40,819 bases of DNA. It comes from Rubrivivax sp. (GTDB lineage Bacteria; Pseudomonadota; Gammaproteobacteria; Burkholderiales; Burkholderiaceae_C). Under the pieces are notes generated by a model, which saw only the letters and a program-made list of their open reading frames with translations, was not told the origin of the DNA and ran no database searches. The position numbers and the translations under genes were made by a program. Below are positions 22,415 to 30,631 of the stretch, one piece after another. The stretch is from NCBI GenBank assembly GCA_026125665.1, contig JAHCKS010000041.1, positions 1 to 40,819 on the forward strand, read 5' to 3'. Position 1 is the first letter of the stretch, and each line of letters starts with the position of its first letter.

Positions 22415-23425
22415 CTACTTGCGCGTGGCGTCTATGGCCTTGAACAGGTCGGCGACGTAGGCCTTGCCGATCTCGGCTTCGGCCCACTGGCGCACCGGGG
22501 GTTGCGCCAGGCGGCGGAACTCGGCGAGCTGCGCCGCCGTCGGCACGTAGACCTGCATGCCGTTCTTCTCCAGGATGGCCTTGGCGTTCTTGTCCTGGTC
22601 GCTCGTCATCTTGCGGTGGATGGCCACGGCCTTGGCCACACCCTCGTCGACGGCCTTGCGCTCGGCGGCGGTGAGGCCCTGGTAGAAGCGCTCGTTGACC
22701 ATGTAGGCGTGGATGCTCCAGACGTGCCCGTCGAGCGTGGCGTACTTCTGGTGCTGGTACAGGCTGGCGGCGAGGATGTTGGTGACGCCGTTCTCCTGAC
22801 CGTCGACGACCTTCTGCTGCAGTGCCGTGGGCAGCTCGGCCCAGGGAATGGCCGAGGCCGAGGCCCCGAGCGACTCCACGAGGGTCTTGAACACTGGCGA
22901 GGGCTGGATGCGGATCTTCATGCCCTTCATGTCCGCGGGCGACTGCACCGGGCGCAGGCTGTTGGTGAAGTGGCGCACGCCGTTGTCGGCGACACCGAGC
23001 ATGCGGATACCGGCCTTCTTCACCATGTCGTCGGAGAAGCCCTTCAGCCACGCCGAGTCGTAGACGCGCCAGGCGTGCTCGTGGTTCTCGTAGAGGAACG
23101 GGATGCCGAGCACGCCGATCGGCTTGTGCACGGTGGCGATGGCGCCGTCGTGCGCCACGGCGAGCTCGAGCGTGCCGAGCTTGAGGCCTTCCATCGTCGG
23201 CTGGTCCTTGCCGAACTGGCCGGCCGGAAAGATCTCGACCTTCACCGAGCCGCCGGTGGCCTTCTCGACGTGTTCCTTGAAGGCGAGCGCCGCCACGTGC
23301 TTGGGCTGGTCGTCCCTGGCCGGCTGGAAGTGCGCGTACTTCAGCACCTTCTGCGCCTGCGCCGAGGGCAGCGCGAACAGCATCGCCGTGGCGGCCAGCG
23401 CGATGGACAGGATGCGGGGTTTCAT
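22415..23425 (-). CDS. dctP: TRAP transporter substrate-binding protein DctP
   Basis: A 336-residue periplasmic solute receptor of a TRAP transporter. The signal peptide ends near SAQA-Q (about residue 25). The mature protein opens with VLKYAHFQPARDDQPKHVAA, and the key family segment is MKGMKIRIQPSPVFKTLVES, in which the Arg of RIQ binds the ligand carboxylate; QENGVTNILA is the second ligand region. AGGAGA precedes the ATG at 10 bp. Genes for the two membrane subunits lie directly upstream, giving the order dctQ-dctM-dctP, different from the common dctP-dctQ-dctM. Ligand probably a sugar acid or keto acid. Confidence 0.95.
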   Translation of the reverse strand: MKPRILSIALAATAMLFALPSAQAQKVLKYAHFQPARDDQPKHVAALAFKEHVEKATGGSVKVEIFPAGQFGKDQPTMEGLKLGTLELAVAHDGAIATVHKPIGVLGIPFLYENHEHAWRVYDSAWLKGFSDDMVKKAGIRMLGVADNGVRHFTNSLRPVQSPADMKGMKIRIQPSPVFKTLVESLGASASAIPWAELPTALQQKVVDGQENGVTNILAASLYQHQKYATLDGHVWSIHAYMVNERFYQGLTAAERKAVDEGVAKAVAIHRKMTSDQDKNAKAILEKNGMQVYVPTAAQLAEFRRLAQPPVRQWAEAEIGKAYVADLFKAIDATRK

Positions 23426-23502
23426 GACTGCGTGTCTCCTGGTGAAGGGCCCTGGCGGCGCGCCGGGGCAGAGGGGATCGGATCCGGGTTGTCGGAGCGG
23501 CC

Positions 23503-24792
23503 TCAGCGCGCGTAGCCGAACCACGCGGGCACCGCGGTGGACAGGGGGGCGAAGAGGACGACGGCGAGCAGCACGACGAGTTCGGCGGCGAGCAGCGGCA
23601 CGATGGCGCGCGCCAGCTTCTCCAGCCGCAGCCGCGCCACCGAGGTCATCACGAACAGCACGCCGCCCACCGGCGGCGTGATGAGCCCGACGGTGAGATT
23701 CAGCACGACGGCCATCGCGAAGTGCAGCGGGTGGATGCCGAACTGCTCCGACAGTGGCGCCAGCACCGGCACGAGGATGATGACGGCCGGCAGCGTATCG
23801 ATGAAGAGGCCGCAGGCAAGCACGAAGACCATGACGATCAGCATGACGAGCACCGGCTCGGTGGTCATGCCACCGATCGTCGCGGCGATGGTCTGCGGCA
23901 CCTGCGCCAATGTCAGGAGCCAGGCGAACAGGCTCGCCATCGAGACGATGAGCAGCGCGGCGCTGGTGACGAGACCGCTTTGCAGCAGCACGCGGGTGAT
24001 GACGCGCGCGTTCAGCGTGCGCGTGACGAACAGGCCGATGACGAGGGCGTAGAACACCGCCACGGCGGAGGCCTCGGTGGGCGTGAAGAGGCCGGTGAGG
24101 ATGCCGGCGATGATGATGGCCGGCATCAGCAGCACGGGGAGTGCCTTCCACAGCGCACGTGCGCGCTCGCTCCAGGGCAGCGCGGCGTGCGCGGCGCCGT
24201 AGCCGCGCCGCACGCTGACCCAGTGGTTCATCGCCATCAGCGCCAGCCCCAGCAGCAGGCCGGGCACGACCCCGGCGAGGAAGAGCCCGGCCACGGTGAC
24301 GCGGCTGTCGGTGAGCGCGTAGATCACCATGATGATCGACGGCGGGATGATCGGCCCGATGGTCGCCGTGGCCGCCGAAAGCGCCGCGCTGTAGTAGGTG
24401 TCGTAGCCGCTCTTCTGCATCATGCGCATCTCGACCGCGCCGGGGCCGGCCGCATCGGCGAGCGCCGAGCCGCTGACGCCCGCGAACATCATCGACGTGA
24501 CGACGTTGACGTGCCCCATGCCGCCGCGGATGTGGCCGACGAGCGAGTTCGAGAAGCGCAGCAGCGCGGTGGTGATGCCGCTGGCCGTCATCAGGTCGGC
24601 GGCGAGGATGAAGAACGGCACCGCCATCAGCGGGAAGGAGTTGATGCCGTCGAAGAAGCGCTGCGGCACCGACAGCAGCGACAGCTTGCCTTCCACCGCC
24701 AGCGCCACCAGGCCCGCGGCGCCCATCGCGAAGGCGATCGGCAGGCCGACGAGCAGGCCGAGCCCGAAGACGGCGAAGAGCGCCGTCGTCAT
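23503..24792 (-). CDS. dctM: TRAP transporter large permease DctM
   Basis: A 429-residue membrane protein with about twelve or thirteen helices, the main transport subunit that uses a Na+ gradient. Family landmarks are NSFPLMAVPFFILAADLM, GHVNVVTSMMFAGVSGSALAD, TATIGPIIPPSIIMVIYA and, near the C-terminus, VVLNLTVGLITPPVGGVLFV. The ATG at 24792 overlaps the dctQ stop by four bases (ATGA), so both are made together. A 77-bp gap leads to dctP. Confidence 0.95.
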   Translation of the reverse strand: MTTALFAVFGLGLLVGLPIAFAMGAAGLVALAVEGKLSLLSVPQRFFDGINSFPLMAVPFFILAADLMTASGITTALLRFSNSLVGHIRGGMGHVNVVTSMMFAGVSGSALADAAGPGAVEMRMMQKSGYDTYYSAALSAATATIGPIIPPSIIMVIYALTDSRVTVAGLFLAGVVPGLLLGLALMAMNHWVSVRRGYGAAHAALPWSERARALWKALPVLLMPAIIIAGILTGLFTPTEASAVAVFYALVIGLFVTRTLNARVITRVLLQSGLVTSAALLIVSMASLFAWLLTLAQVPQTIAATIGGMTTEPVLVMLIVMVFVLACGLFIDTLPAVIILVPVLAPLSEQFGIHPLHFAMAVVLNLTVGLITPPVGGVLFVMTSVARLRLEKLARAIVPLLAAELVVLLAVVLFAPLSTAVPAWFGYAR

Positions 24793-25442
24793 GCGGCGGC
24801 TCCAGGCAACGCGTCGGCCTCTTGTTCGGCGCGGCCGGCCGGGTCCTCGATGGCCTCGAACTCGCGCTGCACGAAGCGGCGCCAGAACAGCACCAGGTGC
24901 AGCAGGAACGCCGCGGCGCCCACCGGCACGGCGAGGTAGGGCACGCCGGTGGGGATGTTCATCACCGGGGTCTCCTGGCCCCAGGTGAAGGCGACGATCT
25001 GGAAGCCGAGCACGGCGAGCACGGCGAGGAACACCGCCATCGCCACCGCGAGCAGGGTGCGCAGATGGCGGCGCCACGGCGCCGGCAGCAGGTCCTGCAG
25101 CGAGTCGACGGCGACATGCCGCGACTCGCGCAGCGCCAGCCCGGCACCGAGGTAGGCGACCCAGATCATCTGGTACTGCGTCAACTCCTCGACCCAGATG
25201 ATCGAGTGGTTGAACAGGTAGCGCGTGACGACGTTGAGGAACACGAGCGCGGCCATCGACGCCATCAGCGCGACGACGAGCCACTGGTTCGCGCGCACCA
25301 GGGCGGCTTCGAGGGCGGCCGCGCGGCCGCTCACACGGGCCGAGCGCGTGGCGGCGGAGGGTGTGGCGGCGGGGGGACTCACGGGCGTGGTGTGGAAGGC
25401 GCCCCACGCCCGGCCTTTCACCGTTGCGCGGATCGGCGGCAT
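24789..25442 (-). CDS. dctQ: TRAP transporter small permease DctQ
   Basis: The small membrane subunit of the TRAP transporter, with four predicted helices: the first at WLVVALMASMAALVFLNVV followed by the typical TRYLFNHSIIWVEELTQY, then GAGLALRESRHVAVDSL before helix 3. The start is uncertain. The ATG at 25442 (217 residues) lies directly behind the palindrome at 25446-25461; GTG codons at 25421 or 25382 would give 210 or 197 residues, closer to the family norm. None has a good ribosome-binding site. First gene of the ten-gene minus-strand operon, divergent from the GntR gene. Confidence 0.85.
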   Translation of the reverse strand: MPPIRATVKGRAWGAFHTTPVSPPAATPSAATRSARVSGRAAALEAALVRANQWLVVALMASMAALVFLNVVTRYLFNHSIIWVEELTQYQMIWVAYLGAGLALRESRHVAVDSLQDLLPAPWRRHLRTLLAVAMAVFLAVLAVLGFQIVAFTWGQETPVMNIPTGVPYLAVPVGAAAFLLHLVLFWRRFVQREFEAIEDPAGRAEQEADALPGAAA

Positions 25443-25445
25443 CGT

Positions 25446-25461
25446 ATCTGATATCTCAGAT
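25446..25461. promoter_or_regulatory. Palindromic operator candidate for the GntR regulator
   Basis: ATCTGA-TATC-TCAGAT: two perfect 6-bp arms around a 4-bp centre, in the short AT-rich stretch between dctQ and the divergent GntR/FCD gene. FCD-type regulators bind such short palindromes and commonly control both divergent units. It touches the possible ATG of dctQ and lies just upstream of the -35 of the regulator's own possible promoter, a position suited to repression in both directions. Confidence 0.6.
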
Positions 25462-25489
25462 CTGCCATTCATGGAAACCCCGATACACT
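25462..25489 (+). promoter_or_regulatory. Possible promoter of the GntR gene
   Basis: CTGCCA (25462-25467, four of six), a 16-bp spacer and TACACT (25484-25489). It would give a leader of about 25 bases to the ATG at 25522 and would exclude the upstream in-frame ATG at 25471 as start. Confidence 0.35.
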
Positions 25490-25521
25490 GCGCAGCGGCC
25501 GGCAACCTGGCCCCTATCGGC

Positions 25522-26172
25522 ATGAACCACCCGCTGCGCCTCGAGCGCCCGCAACTGCTCACCGAGCTGGCGTACCTGCGCATCCGCGAGGCCATCGTCA
25601 ACGGTGAGCTGAAGCTCGGCGAGCAGGTGAGCGAGGCGCAGCTCGCTGCCGGCATGGCGGTGAGCAAGACGCCGGTGCGCGAGGCGCTGCTGCGGCTGAA
25701 GGTGGAAGGGCTGGTGGAGATCAGCCCGCAGCGCGGCACCTTCGTCTTCGTGCTCGGGCCCGAGCAGGTCTCGGACCTGTGCCGCTACCGCGCGATGGTG
25801 GAGGCGGAGGCCCTGCGCGAGGCCGCCGAGGCGCAGCCGAAGGCGCTGGTGGACGCGATGGCCAGGCGGGTGGCCGAGATGCGCAAGGCCGAGCGGGCGA
25901 AAGACATGCGTGCACTGGCGCGCATCGACATGGAGTTCCACTGGCAGTTCTTCGTGCACTCGCCGAACGAGTACCTGCGCGCCGGATACGAGGTGATCCG
26001 CGGTCGGCTGGTGGCCCTCAGGCACCGCTCGCCGATCACCAACGCCGTCAGCTCGCACCAGGTGCTGGTGGACGCCGTGGGCGGCGGCGACATCGACGCG
26101 GCTTGCGCGCTGCTGCGCGAGCACGTGTTCGAGAACGAGCCGCGCTACCGCGCGGCCTGCGGCAAGGCTTGA
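25522..26172 (+). CDS. GntR-family transcriptional regulator, FCD (FadR) subfamily
   Basis: A 216-residue cytosolic regulator. The N-terminal winged helix covers residues 10-75, with LAYLRIREAIVNGELKLGE and the recognition region MAVSKTPVREALLRLKVEGL. The C-terminal FCD domain carries the metal and ligand residues: DMEFHWQFF (Asp-x3-His), SSHQVLVDAV and REHVFENE, giving the usual Asp and three His. These regulators sense organic acids, here probably the TRAP substrate or an operon intermediate, and release DNA. An in-frame ATG at 25471 would add 17 residues. Divergent from the dctQMP operon, whose operator candidate lies in the shared gap. Confidence 0.92.
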   Translation: MNHPLRLERPQLLTELAYLRIREAIVNGELKLGEQVSEAQLAAGMAVSKTPVREALLRLKVEGLVEISPQRGTFVFVLGPEQVSDLCRYRAMVEAEALREAAEAQPKALVDAMARRVAEMRKAERAKDMRALARIDMEFHWQFFVHSPNEYLRAGYEVIRGRLVALRHRSPITNAVSSHQVLVDAVGGGDIDAACALLREHVFENEPRYRAACGKA

Positions 26173-26205
26173 GCGGCTCCTGGCCGCGGCCGCCCGCCCA
26201 GCCCG

Positions 26206-26514
26206 TCAGCCCGCCGGCGCCGCCGCGCCGCAATTCCAGCAGATCTCGAACGGCCCTTCGACCACTTCGCCGCAGGCGGTGCAGGCCCAGCGGCGTTCCG
26301 GCGGGTGCATCCAGCGGTCGAACAGCCGGCGCGCCTCGTCGTGGCGCGTCTCGTCGTCGAGCCACACCTCGGGCAGCGCCTGGTCGGGCGGGATCTCGCC
26401 GGCGATGCCGCTGGCGTAGGCGCGCATCACCCGCGCCGTGAAGCCGGCAGCAGTGAGCTGGTCGGCCCACAGCGTGGCGAGCGCGAGGTTGGGGGCCTGC
26501 AGCAGGCGTTTCAT
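26206..26514 (-). CDS. DUF2007 protein with C-terminal zinc ribbon
   Basis: A 102-residue small soluble protein. The N-terminal half (LATLWADQLTAAGFTARVM and LPEVWLDDE) is the DUF2007 ferredoxin-like fold, sometimes called a putative signal-transducing protein. The C-terminus has two Cys pairs, CTAC (78-81) and CWNC (92-95), forming a zinc ribbon. Function unknown. It ends 34 bp after the convergent GntR gene. Confidence 0.82.
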   Translation of the reverse strand: MKRLLQAPNLALATLWADQLTAAGFTARVMRAYASGIAGEIPPDQALPEVWLDDETRHDEARRLFDRWMHPPERRWACTACGEVVEGPFEICWNCGAAAPAG

Positions 26515-26603
26515 CGGCGGCGGCTGGGTGGCATGCGGGCGTCGGCGGGCGCGGCGGCCGTTCGCTCCTGGCGTGCGAGGCGCCGCTGCGGCAGCATGTT
26601 GCC

Positions 26604-26984
26604 ATGCTCCACGCCTGGTTGGCCGACGCGTTGCTGGTGCTGCATGGCCTGTTCATCCTGTGGGTGATGCTGGGTGCGCTGGCGGTGTGGCGCTGGCCGC
26701 TCCTGGCGTGGCTGCACCTGCCGGCCGCCGCCTGGGGCGTGTGGATCGAGTGGTCGGGCCGCGTCTGCCCGCTGACACCGCTGGAGTGGCGGCTGCGCGA
26801 GCTGGCCGGACAGGCGGGGCACCGCGGCGGCTTCATCGAGCACTACCTCGCGGCGGCGATCTATCCCGACGGGCTGACGCGCGAGGTGCAGTTCGCACTC
26901 GGTGCGCTCGTGCTCTTCGTCAACCTGGCGCTGTACGGGATGGTCTTGTGGCGCCGGCGTGCACGGCGTTCGCGCATCGCGTAG
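26604..26984 (+). CDS. DUF2784 membrane protein
   Basis: A 126-residue inner membrane protein with three or four helices. Typical family pieces are ADALLVLHGLFILWVMLGAL, the loop WSGRVCPLTPLEWRLRELAG, and GFIEHYLAAAIYPDGLTREV, followed by the last helix GALVLFVNLALYGMVLW. Function unknown. The ATG at 26604 is in the 89-bp gap to the divergent DUF2007 gene. Confidence 0.85.
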   Translation: MLHAWLADALLVLHGLFILWVMLGALAVWRWPLLAWLHLPAAAWGVWIEWSGRVCPLTPLEWRLRELAGQAGHRGGFIEHYLAAAIYPDGLTREVQFALGALVLFVNLALYGMVLWRRRARRSRIA

Positions 26985-27085
26985 CCTCGCCCCTCCAGCC
27001 GCAGGCTTGCGGTCGCGCTATCGCTCGCGCGCCGGTTCGCACCCTTCGACCCTTCCACAACCCCAACCACAGGAGACCCACGGCC

Positions 27086-28072
27086 ATGTCCGTCAAAGCC
27101 ATCCAGATCCAGGCCATCGGCGGCCCCGAACAGCTGAAGCTCGCCGAGGTCGAGGTCGGCGCGCCCGGCCCGGGCGAGATCCGCATCCGCCACCATGCCA
27201 GCGGCCTCAACTTCATCGACGTCTACCACCGCACGGGCCTCTATCCGCTGAAGCTGCCGCACGCGCTGGGCATGGAGGGCGCCGGCGTCGTCGAGGCGGT
27301 CGGCGAAGGCGTCACGCACCTGAAGGCCGGCGACCGCGCCGCGTACGCCAGCAACCCGCCCGGCAGCTACAGCGAAGCGCGCGTGATGCCGGCGAAGAAC
27401 GTCTGCAAGCTGCCCGACGGCATCGCCTTCGACACTGCCGCGGCGATGATGCTCAAGGGCCTGACCGTGCAGTACCTGCTGAAGCGCGTGCGTCCGGTGG
27501 AGGGCCTGGAGCAGGGCGACCACGTGCTGTTCCACGCCGCGGCCGGCGGCGTCGGGCTCATCGCCTGCCAGTGGGCCAGGGCGCTCGGCCTGCAGCTCAT
27601 CGGCACCGCCGGCGGCGCCGCCAAGTGCGCGCTGGCCAAGGAGCACGGCGCCGCGCACGTCATCGACTACACGAAGGAGGACTTCGTCGCCCGCGTCAAG
27701 GAGATCACCGGCGGCAAGGGCGTGAAGGCGGTCTACGACTCGGTGGGCAAGGACACCTTCGAGAAGAGCCTGGACTGCCTGCGCCCGTTCGGCCTGCTGG
27801 CCGCCTTCGGCAACGCGAGCGGCCCGGTGGCGCCGTTCGCGCCGCAGATCCTGGCGGCCAAGGGCTCGCTGTACGTGACGCGGCAGACGCTGTTCACGCA
27901 CATCGCCACGCGCGAGGTGACGCAGGCGATGGCCGAGGACCTCTTCGCCGTCGTGCAGAGCGGCGCGGTGAAGATCCGCATCGACCAGCGCTATCCGCTC
28001 GCCGACGCGGCGCAGGCGCACCGCGACCTCGAAGGGCGGAAGACGACCGGCTCGACCGTCTTCGTGATCTGA
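27086..28072 (+). CDS. NADPH:quinone oxidoreductase (zeta-crystallin-like MDR)
   Basis: A 328-residue zinc-free MDR enzyme that transfers electrons from NADPH to quinones. Signature pieces are ASGLNFIDVYHRTGLYP, LPHALGMEGAGVVEAVGEG and the NADPH-binding HAAAGGVGLIACQWA. Length fits the QOR1 family. The start ATG has AGGAGA at 27071-27076. A detoxifying housekeeping role is likely; it is not obviously linked to its neighbours and is convergent with the PpiC gene after 19 bp. Confidence 0.92.
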   Translation: MSVKAIQIQAIGGPEQLKLAEVEVGAPGPGEIRIRHHASGLNFIDVYHRTGLYPLKLPHALGMEGAGVVEAVGEGVTHLKAGDRAAYASNPPGSYSEARVMPAKNVCKLPDGIAFDTAAAMMLKGLTVQYLLKRVRPVEGLEQGDHVLFHAAAGGVGLIACQWARALGLQLIGTAGGAAKCALAKEHGAAHVIDYTKEDFVARVKEITGGKGVKAVYDSVGKDTFEKSLDCLRPFGLLAAFGNASGPVAPFAPQILAAKGSLYVTRQTLFTHIATREVTQAMAEDLFAVVQSGAVKIRIDQRYPLADAAQAHRDLEGRKTTGSTVFVI

Positions 28073-28091
28073 ACCGCAGGCCGGCGCGGAG

Positions 28092-28919
28092 TCAGCCTCC
28101 GAACTTGTAGTCCGTCTTCGCCTTCGTGCGCAGATCTTCCTGGTACTTCTGCACCTTCTGCTGCTCCAGGCGCTGCCTGAGCTGGCCCTTCACGTCCTCG
28201 AACGCGGGGAACGGCGCCTCGCGCGTCTCTTCCAGCTTGATGATGTGGAAGCCGAACTGGCTCTTCACCGGCGTCTCGGTCATCTCGCCGGGCTTCAGCG
28301 CCGTGAGCGCCTTGCCGAACTCGGGCACGTAGCTGTCGGGCTTGGCGAAGTCGAGGTCGCCGCCCTTCTCGCCCGAGCCGGTGTCCTTGCTGTGCTTTTT
28401 CGCCAGCTCGTCGAACTTGCCGCCGGCCTTGATCTGCTTGATCAGCGCCACGGCTTCCTCTTCCTTCTCTACCAGGATGTGGCGTGCGCGGTACTCGGTG
28501 CCGGTGGCGGCGGCCTTGAACTTGTTGTACTCGAGCAGCGCGTCGTCGTCGCTGACCGGGTTCTTCTTGCGGAAGTCCTCGAAGAGCTCGCGGATGAGGA
28601 TGCTCTGGCGGGCGATCTCCATCGCCTCGCGGTAGTCGGCGCTGGCTGCCAGGCCCAGGCGCGTCGCTTCCTGCGCGAAGATCTCGCGCAGCACGACCTG
28701 GTCGCGCGCCTGCTGCATCACCTCGGGACCCACCTGCTGGCCGGCGCGCTGCGCCTGCTTGACGAGGGCGTCGACGCGGGCCTTCGGCACCGCCTTGCCG
28801 TTGACGATGGCCAGGTTCTGCGCCGAAGCCGCCAGCGGCAGCAGCGAGGCCGCGGCAACGGCAGTGGCGATGGCGGCGAGGCGCAGCGTGGCGCGCGGCG
28901 AAGACGGGGTGCGGGTCAT
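28092..28919 (-). CDS. Periplasmic PpiC/parvulin-type peptidyl-prolyl isomerase
   Basis: A 275-residue periplasmic foldase. A signal peptide ends near ASA-Q (residue 33); residues 35-130 form a SurA-like helical chaperone part (LAIVNGKAVPKARVDALV), and residues 142-230 are the parvulin domain, from YRARHILVEKEEEA through FDELAKKHSKDTGSGEKGGD to QFGFHIIKLEE. These proteins help outer-membrane proteins to fold. The gene follows bolA on the same strand by 152 bp, a gene pair common in Burkholderiales. Confidence 0.93.
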   Translation of the reverse strand: MTRTPSSPRATLRLAAIATAVAAASLLPLAASAQNLAIVNGKAVPKARVDALVKQAQRAGQQVGPEVMQQARDQVVLREIFAQEATRLGLAASADYREAMEIARQSILIRELFEDFRKKNPVSDDDALLEYNKFKAAATGTEYRARHILVEKEEEAVALIKQIKAGGKFDELAKKHSKDTGSGEKGGDLDFAKPDSYVPEFGKALTALKPGEMTETPVKSQFGFHIIKLEETREAPFPAFEDVKGQLRQRLEQQKVQKYQEDLRTKAKTDYKFGG

Positions 28920-29071
28920 GAGGGTCGCTCAGCGGTGGGTGGACCGGCGGCCACCGTGGGGCGGCGACGGCAGGAAGAGACAGCGGGTGGTGGAGGAGAC
29001 GGCTGCGACGGCGCCGGAGGGCGACGGCCGCGCGCATGTGGGCAAGACAGACTGCGCAGCGAGCCGGGCGA

Positions 29072-29344
29072 TCAACCGCCGTCGGGCCATTCATCCGGCG
29101 CCCGCGCTTCGATGGCCAGCGCATGCACGCGCTGCGGGGCCAGAGGGCCGAGGGCATCATACACGAGGCGATGCCGCGCCACCCTCGTGAGGCCGGCGAA
29201 ACGCGCGCTGGTGATGCGCACGGTGAAGTGGCCGCCCTCGCGCGCACCGGCATGGCCGGCGTGCCGCGCGCTGTCGTCCTGCACCTCCAGGCGCAAGGGG
29301 TCCAGCGCCGCGCGCAGGCGCGCGTCGATGTCCGCGGCGTTCAC
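29072..29344 (-). CDS. bolA: BolA family protein
   Basis: A 90-residue BolA/IbaG-type protein, which usually works with monothiol glutaredoxins in iron-sulphur cluster handling and stress response. The motif LEVQDDSARHAGHAGAREGG with HFTVRI contains the conserved His pair of BolA proteins, and HRLVYDAL and IEARAPDEW are standard. I chose the GTG at 29344 because family sequence begins exactly there (NAADIDARL), though no clear ribosome-binding site precedes it. Confidence 0.9.
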   Translation of the reverse strand: MNAADIDARLRAALDPLRLEVQDDSARHAGHAGAREGGHFTVRITSARFAGLTRVARHRLVYDALGPLAPQRVHALAIEARAPDEWPDGG

Positions 29345-29491
29345 GGCAACGCGAAGGGAGCCGGCTTGGTGCCCACCCGTCGAGTGTAGGACGGGCACGC
29401 GGCCGCCTTGCCGGCCGTCTTGCCGGCAGGGGCGCCGGGTGCTCGCTACCATCGTCGGCACGGGGGTGCGTCCTGCCCTCGGGAGGTATGC

Positions 29492-30631
29492 ATGCCGGTG
29501 CGCCGCATCTTCCTGGCCTCCTCCGAAGAGCTGCGCGAGGACCGCGAGGCCTTTCGCCTGCTCGTCGGACAGCTGAACGAGCAGTGGGAGCCGCGCGGCT
29601 GGACCTTCCGGGTGCGCGTCTGGGAGCACTTCCTCGACGCGATGTCGCCGCATGGCCTGCAGCACGAATACAACCAGGCGGTGCGCGACTGCGACATCTT
29701 CGTGATGCTGTTCTTCACGAAGGTGGGCCGGTTCACGCGCGAGGAGTTCGAGACCGCGGTGGCCGACGTCGCCGCAGGCACCGGGCCGCGCATCTACACG
29801 TACTTCCGCAACGACTACGTGCTGACCGGCGAGCTCGACGACAACGTGCGCTCGCTGCTCGACTTCAAGGCGCGGCTGAAGGAGCTCAAGCACTACGTCA
29901 CGCTGTACCGGAACAAGGAGGACCTGCAGTTCCAGTTCAGCCGCCAGATCGAGCTGCTGTACGGCAGCGAAGGCGCCGGCATCGGCGCCATCGACGCCTC
30001 GATGCCGCAGTTCAAGGTCGGCGAGACGGCGCTGCTGCTCGGCTACCGGCAGCTGTTCGGCGAAAGCGCGCTCGACGCGGCCGGCCTCAAGCGGTTGCAC
30101 GACGCGATCGCGCATGCCACGCGCGAGGTCCGCCAGGCGATGTTCGGCATGGCCTCGCAGCTGCGCCGCGACACGTGGTTCGCCGACAAGCGCCGCATGG
30201 AGCGCACGATCCCGGTGTTCGAGGCCCTGGCTGCCGACGAGGCGCGCTGGCATGCGCCGCACGGCCAGCTCGGCTATGCGCTCGTCGACCAGTCGGCGCC
30301 GGACTGGCAGCGTGCGCTGCAGGCCCTGGACCGCGCGGTCGAGCTGCGCGGCGACGCCGTGCGCGAGGGCCTGTACTACCACTACAACCGCGCGCGCTGC
30401 GCGGTGCGGCTCGACCCGGCCTTCGCGCCGCCCCGTCGGCCGGCGGATGCGGGCACGCGCGAGGCGGTGCTGGAGATCGTGCGGCAGGCGCGGCGGGACC
30501 TCGGCTCGCCGGCCTGGGAGGAGATGCTGCAGCAGCCCGATTCGGCCGACCTGCGCGCCTGGCTGCAGGTGAACGGCTCGACGCCGCGTCCGGCGCGGCC
30601 GCGTCGTGGCGCGGGCGGAGAGGCAGCTTGA
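29492..30631 (+). CDS. DUF4062 (TIR-like) protein with helical C-terminus
   Basis: A 379-residue soluble protein. The N-terminal 110 residues match the DUF4062 pattern: RRIFLASSEELREDREAF at 4-21 and DCDIFVMLFFTKVGRF with the acidic TREEFETA at 67-89. From memory, DUF4062 is placed with TIR/deoxyribosyltransferase-like folds in NLR-like immunity and signalling proteins. The rest has no NTPase motif; residues 195-315 are helical and TPR-like (DWQRALQALDRAVELRGDA, YYHYNRARCAVRLDP). GGGAGG at 29481-29486 selects the ATG at 29492 rather than the one at 29488. Its stop overlaps the start of the RibD-like gene, so the two are coupled. No function is known; a sensor or effector role is only a guess. 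Confidence 0.78.
   Translation: MPVRRIFLASSEELREDREAFRLLVGQLNEQWEPRGWTFRVRVWEHFLDAMSPHGLQHEYNQAVRDCDIFVMLFFTKVGRFTREEFETAVADVAAGTGPRIYTYFRNDYVLTGELDDNVRSLLDFKARLKELKHYVTLYRNKEDLQFQFSRQIELLYGSEGAGIGAIDASMPQFKVGETALLLGYRQLFGESALDAAGLKRLHDAIAHATREVRQAMFGMASQLRRDTWFADKRRMERTIPVFEALAADEARWHAPHGQLGYALVDQSAPDWQRALQALDRAVELRGDAVREGLYYHYNRARCAVRLDPAFAPPRRPADAGTREAVLEIVRQARRDLGSPAWEEMLQQPDSADLRAWLQVNGSTPRPARPRRGAGGEAA

Noticed and set aside
28920-29071. Possible small gene between the PpiC gene and bolA
   Set aside because: Short open frames exist on both strands but none has a ribosome-binding site, motif or family resemblance. I see nothing definite in these 152 bp.
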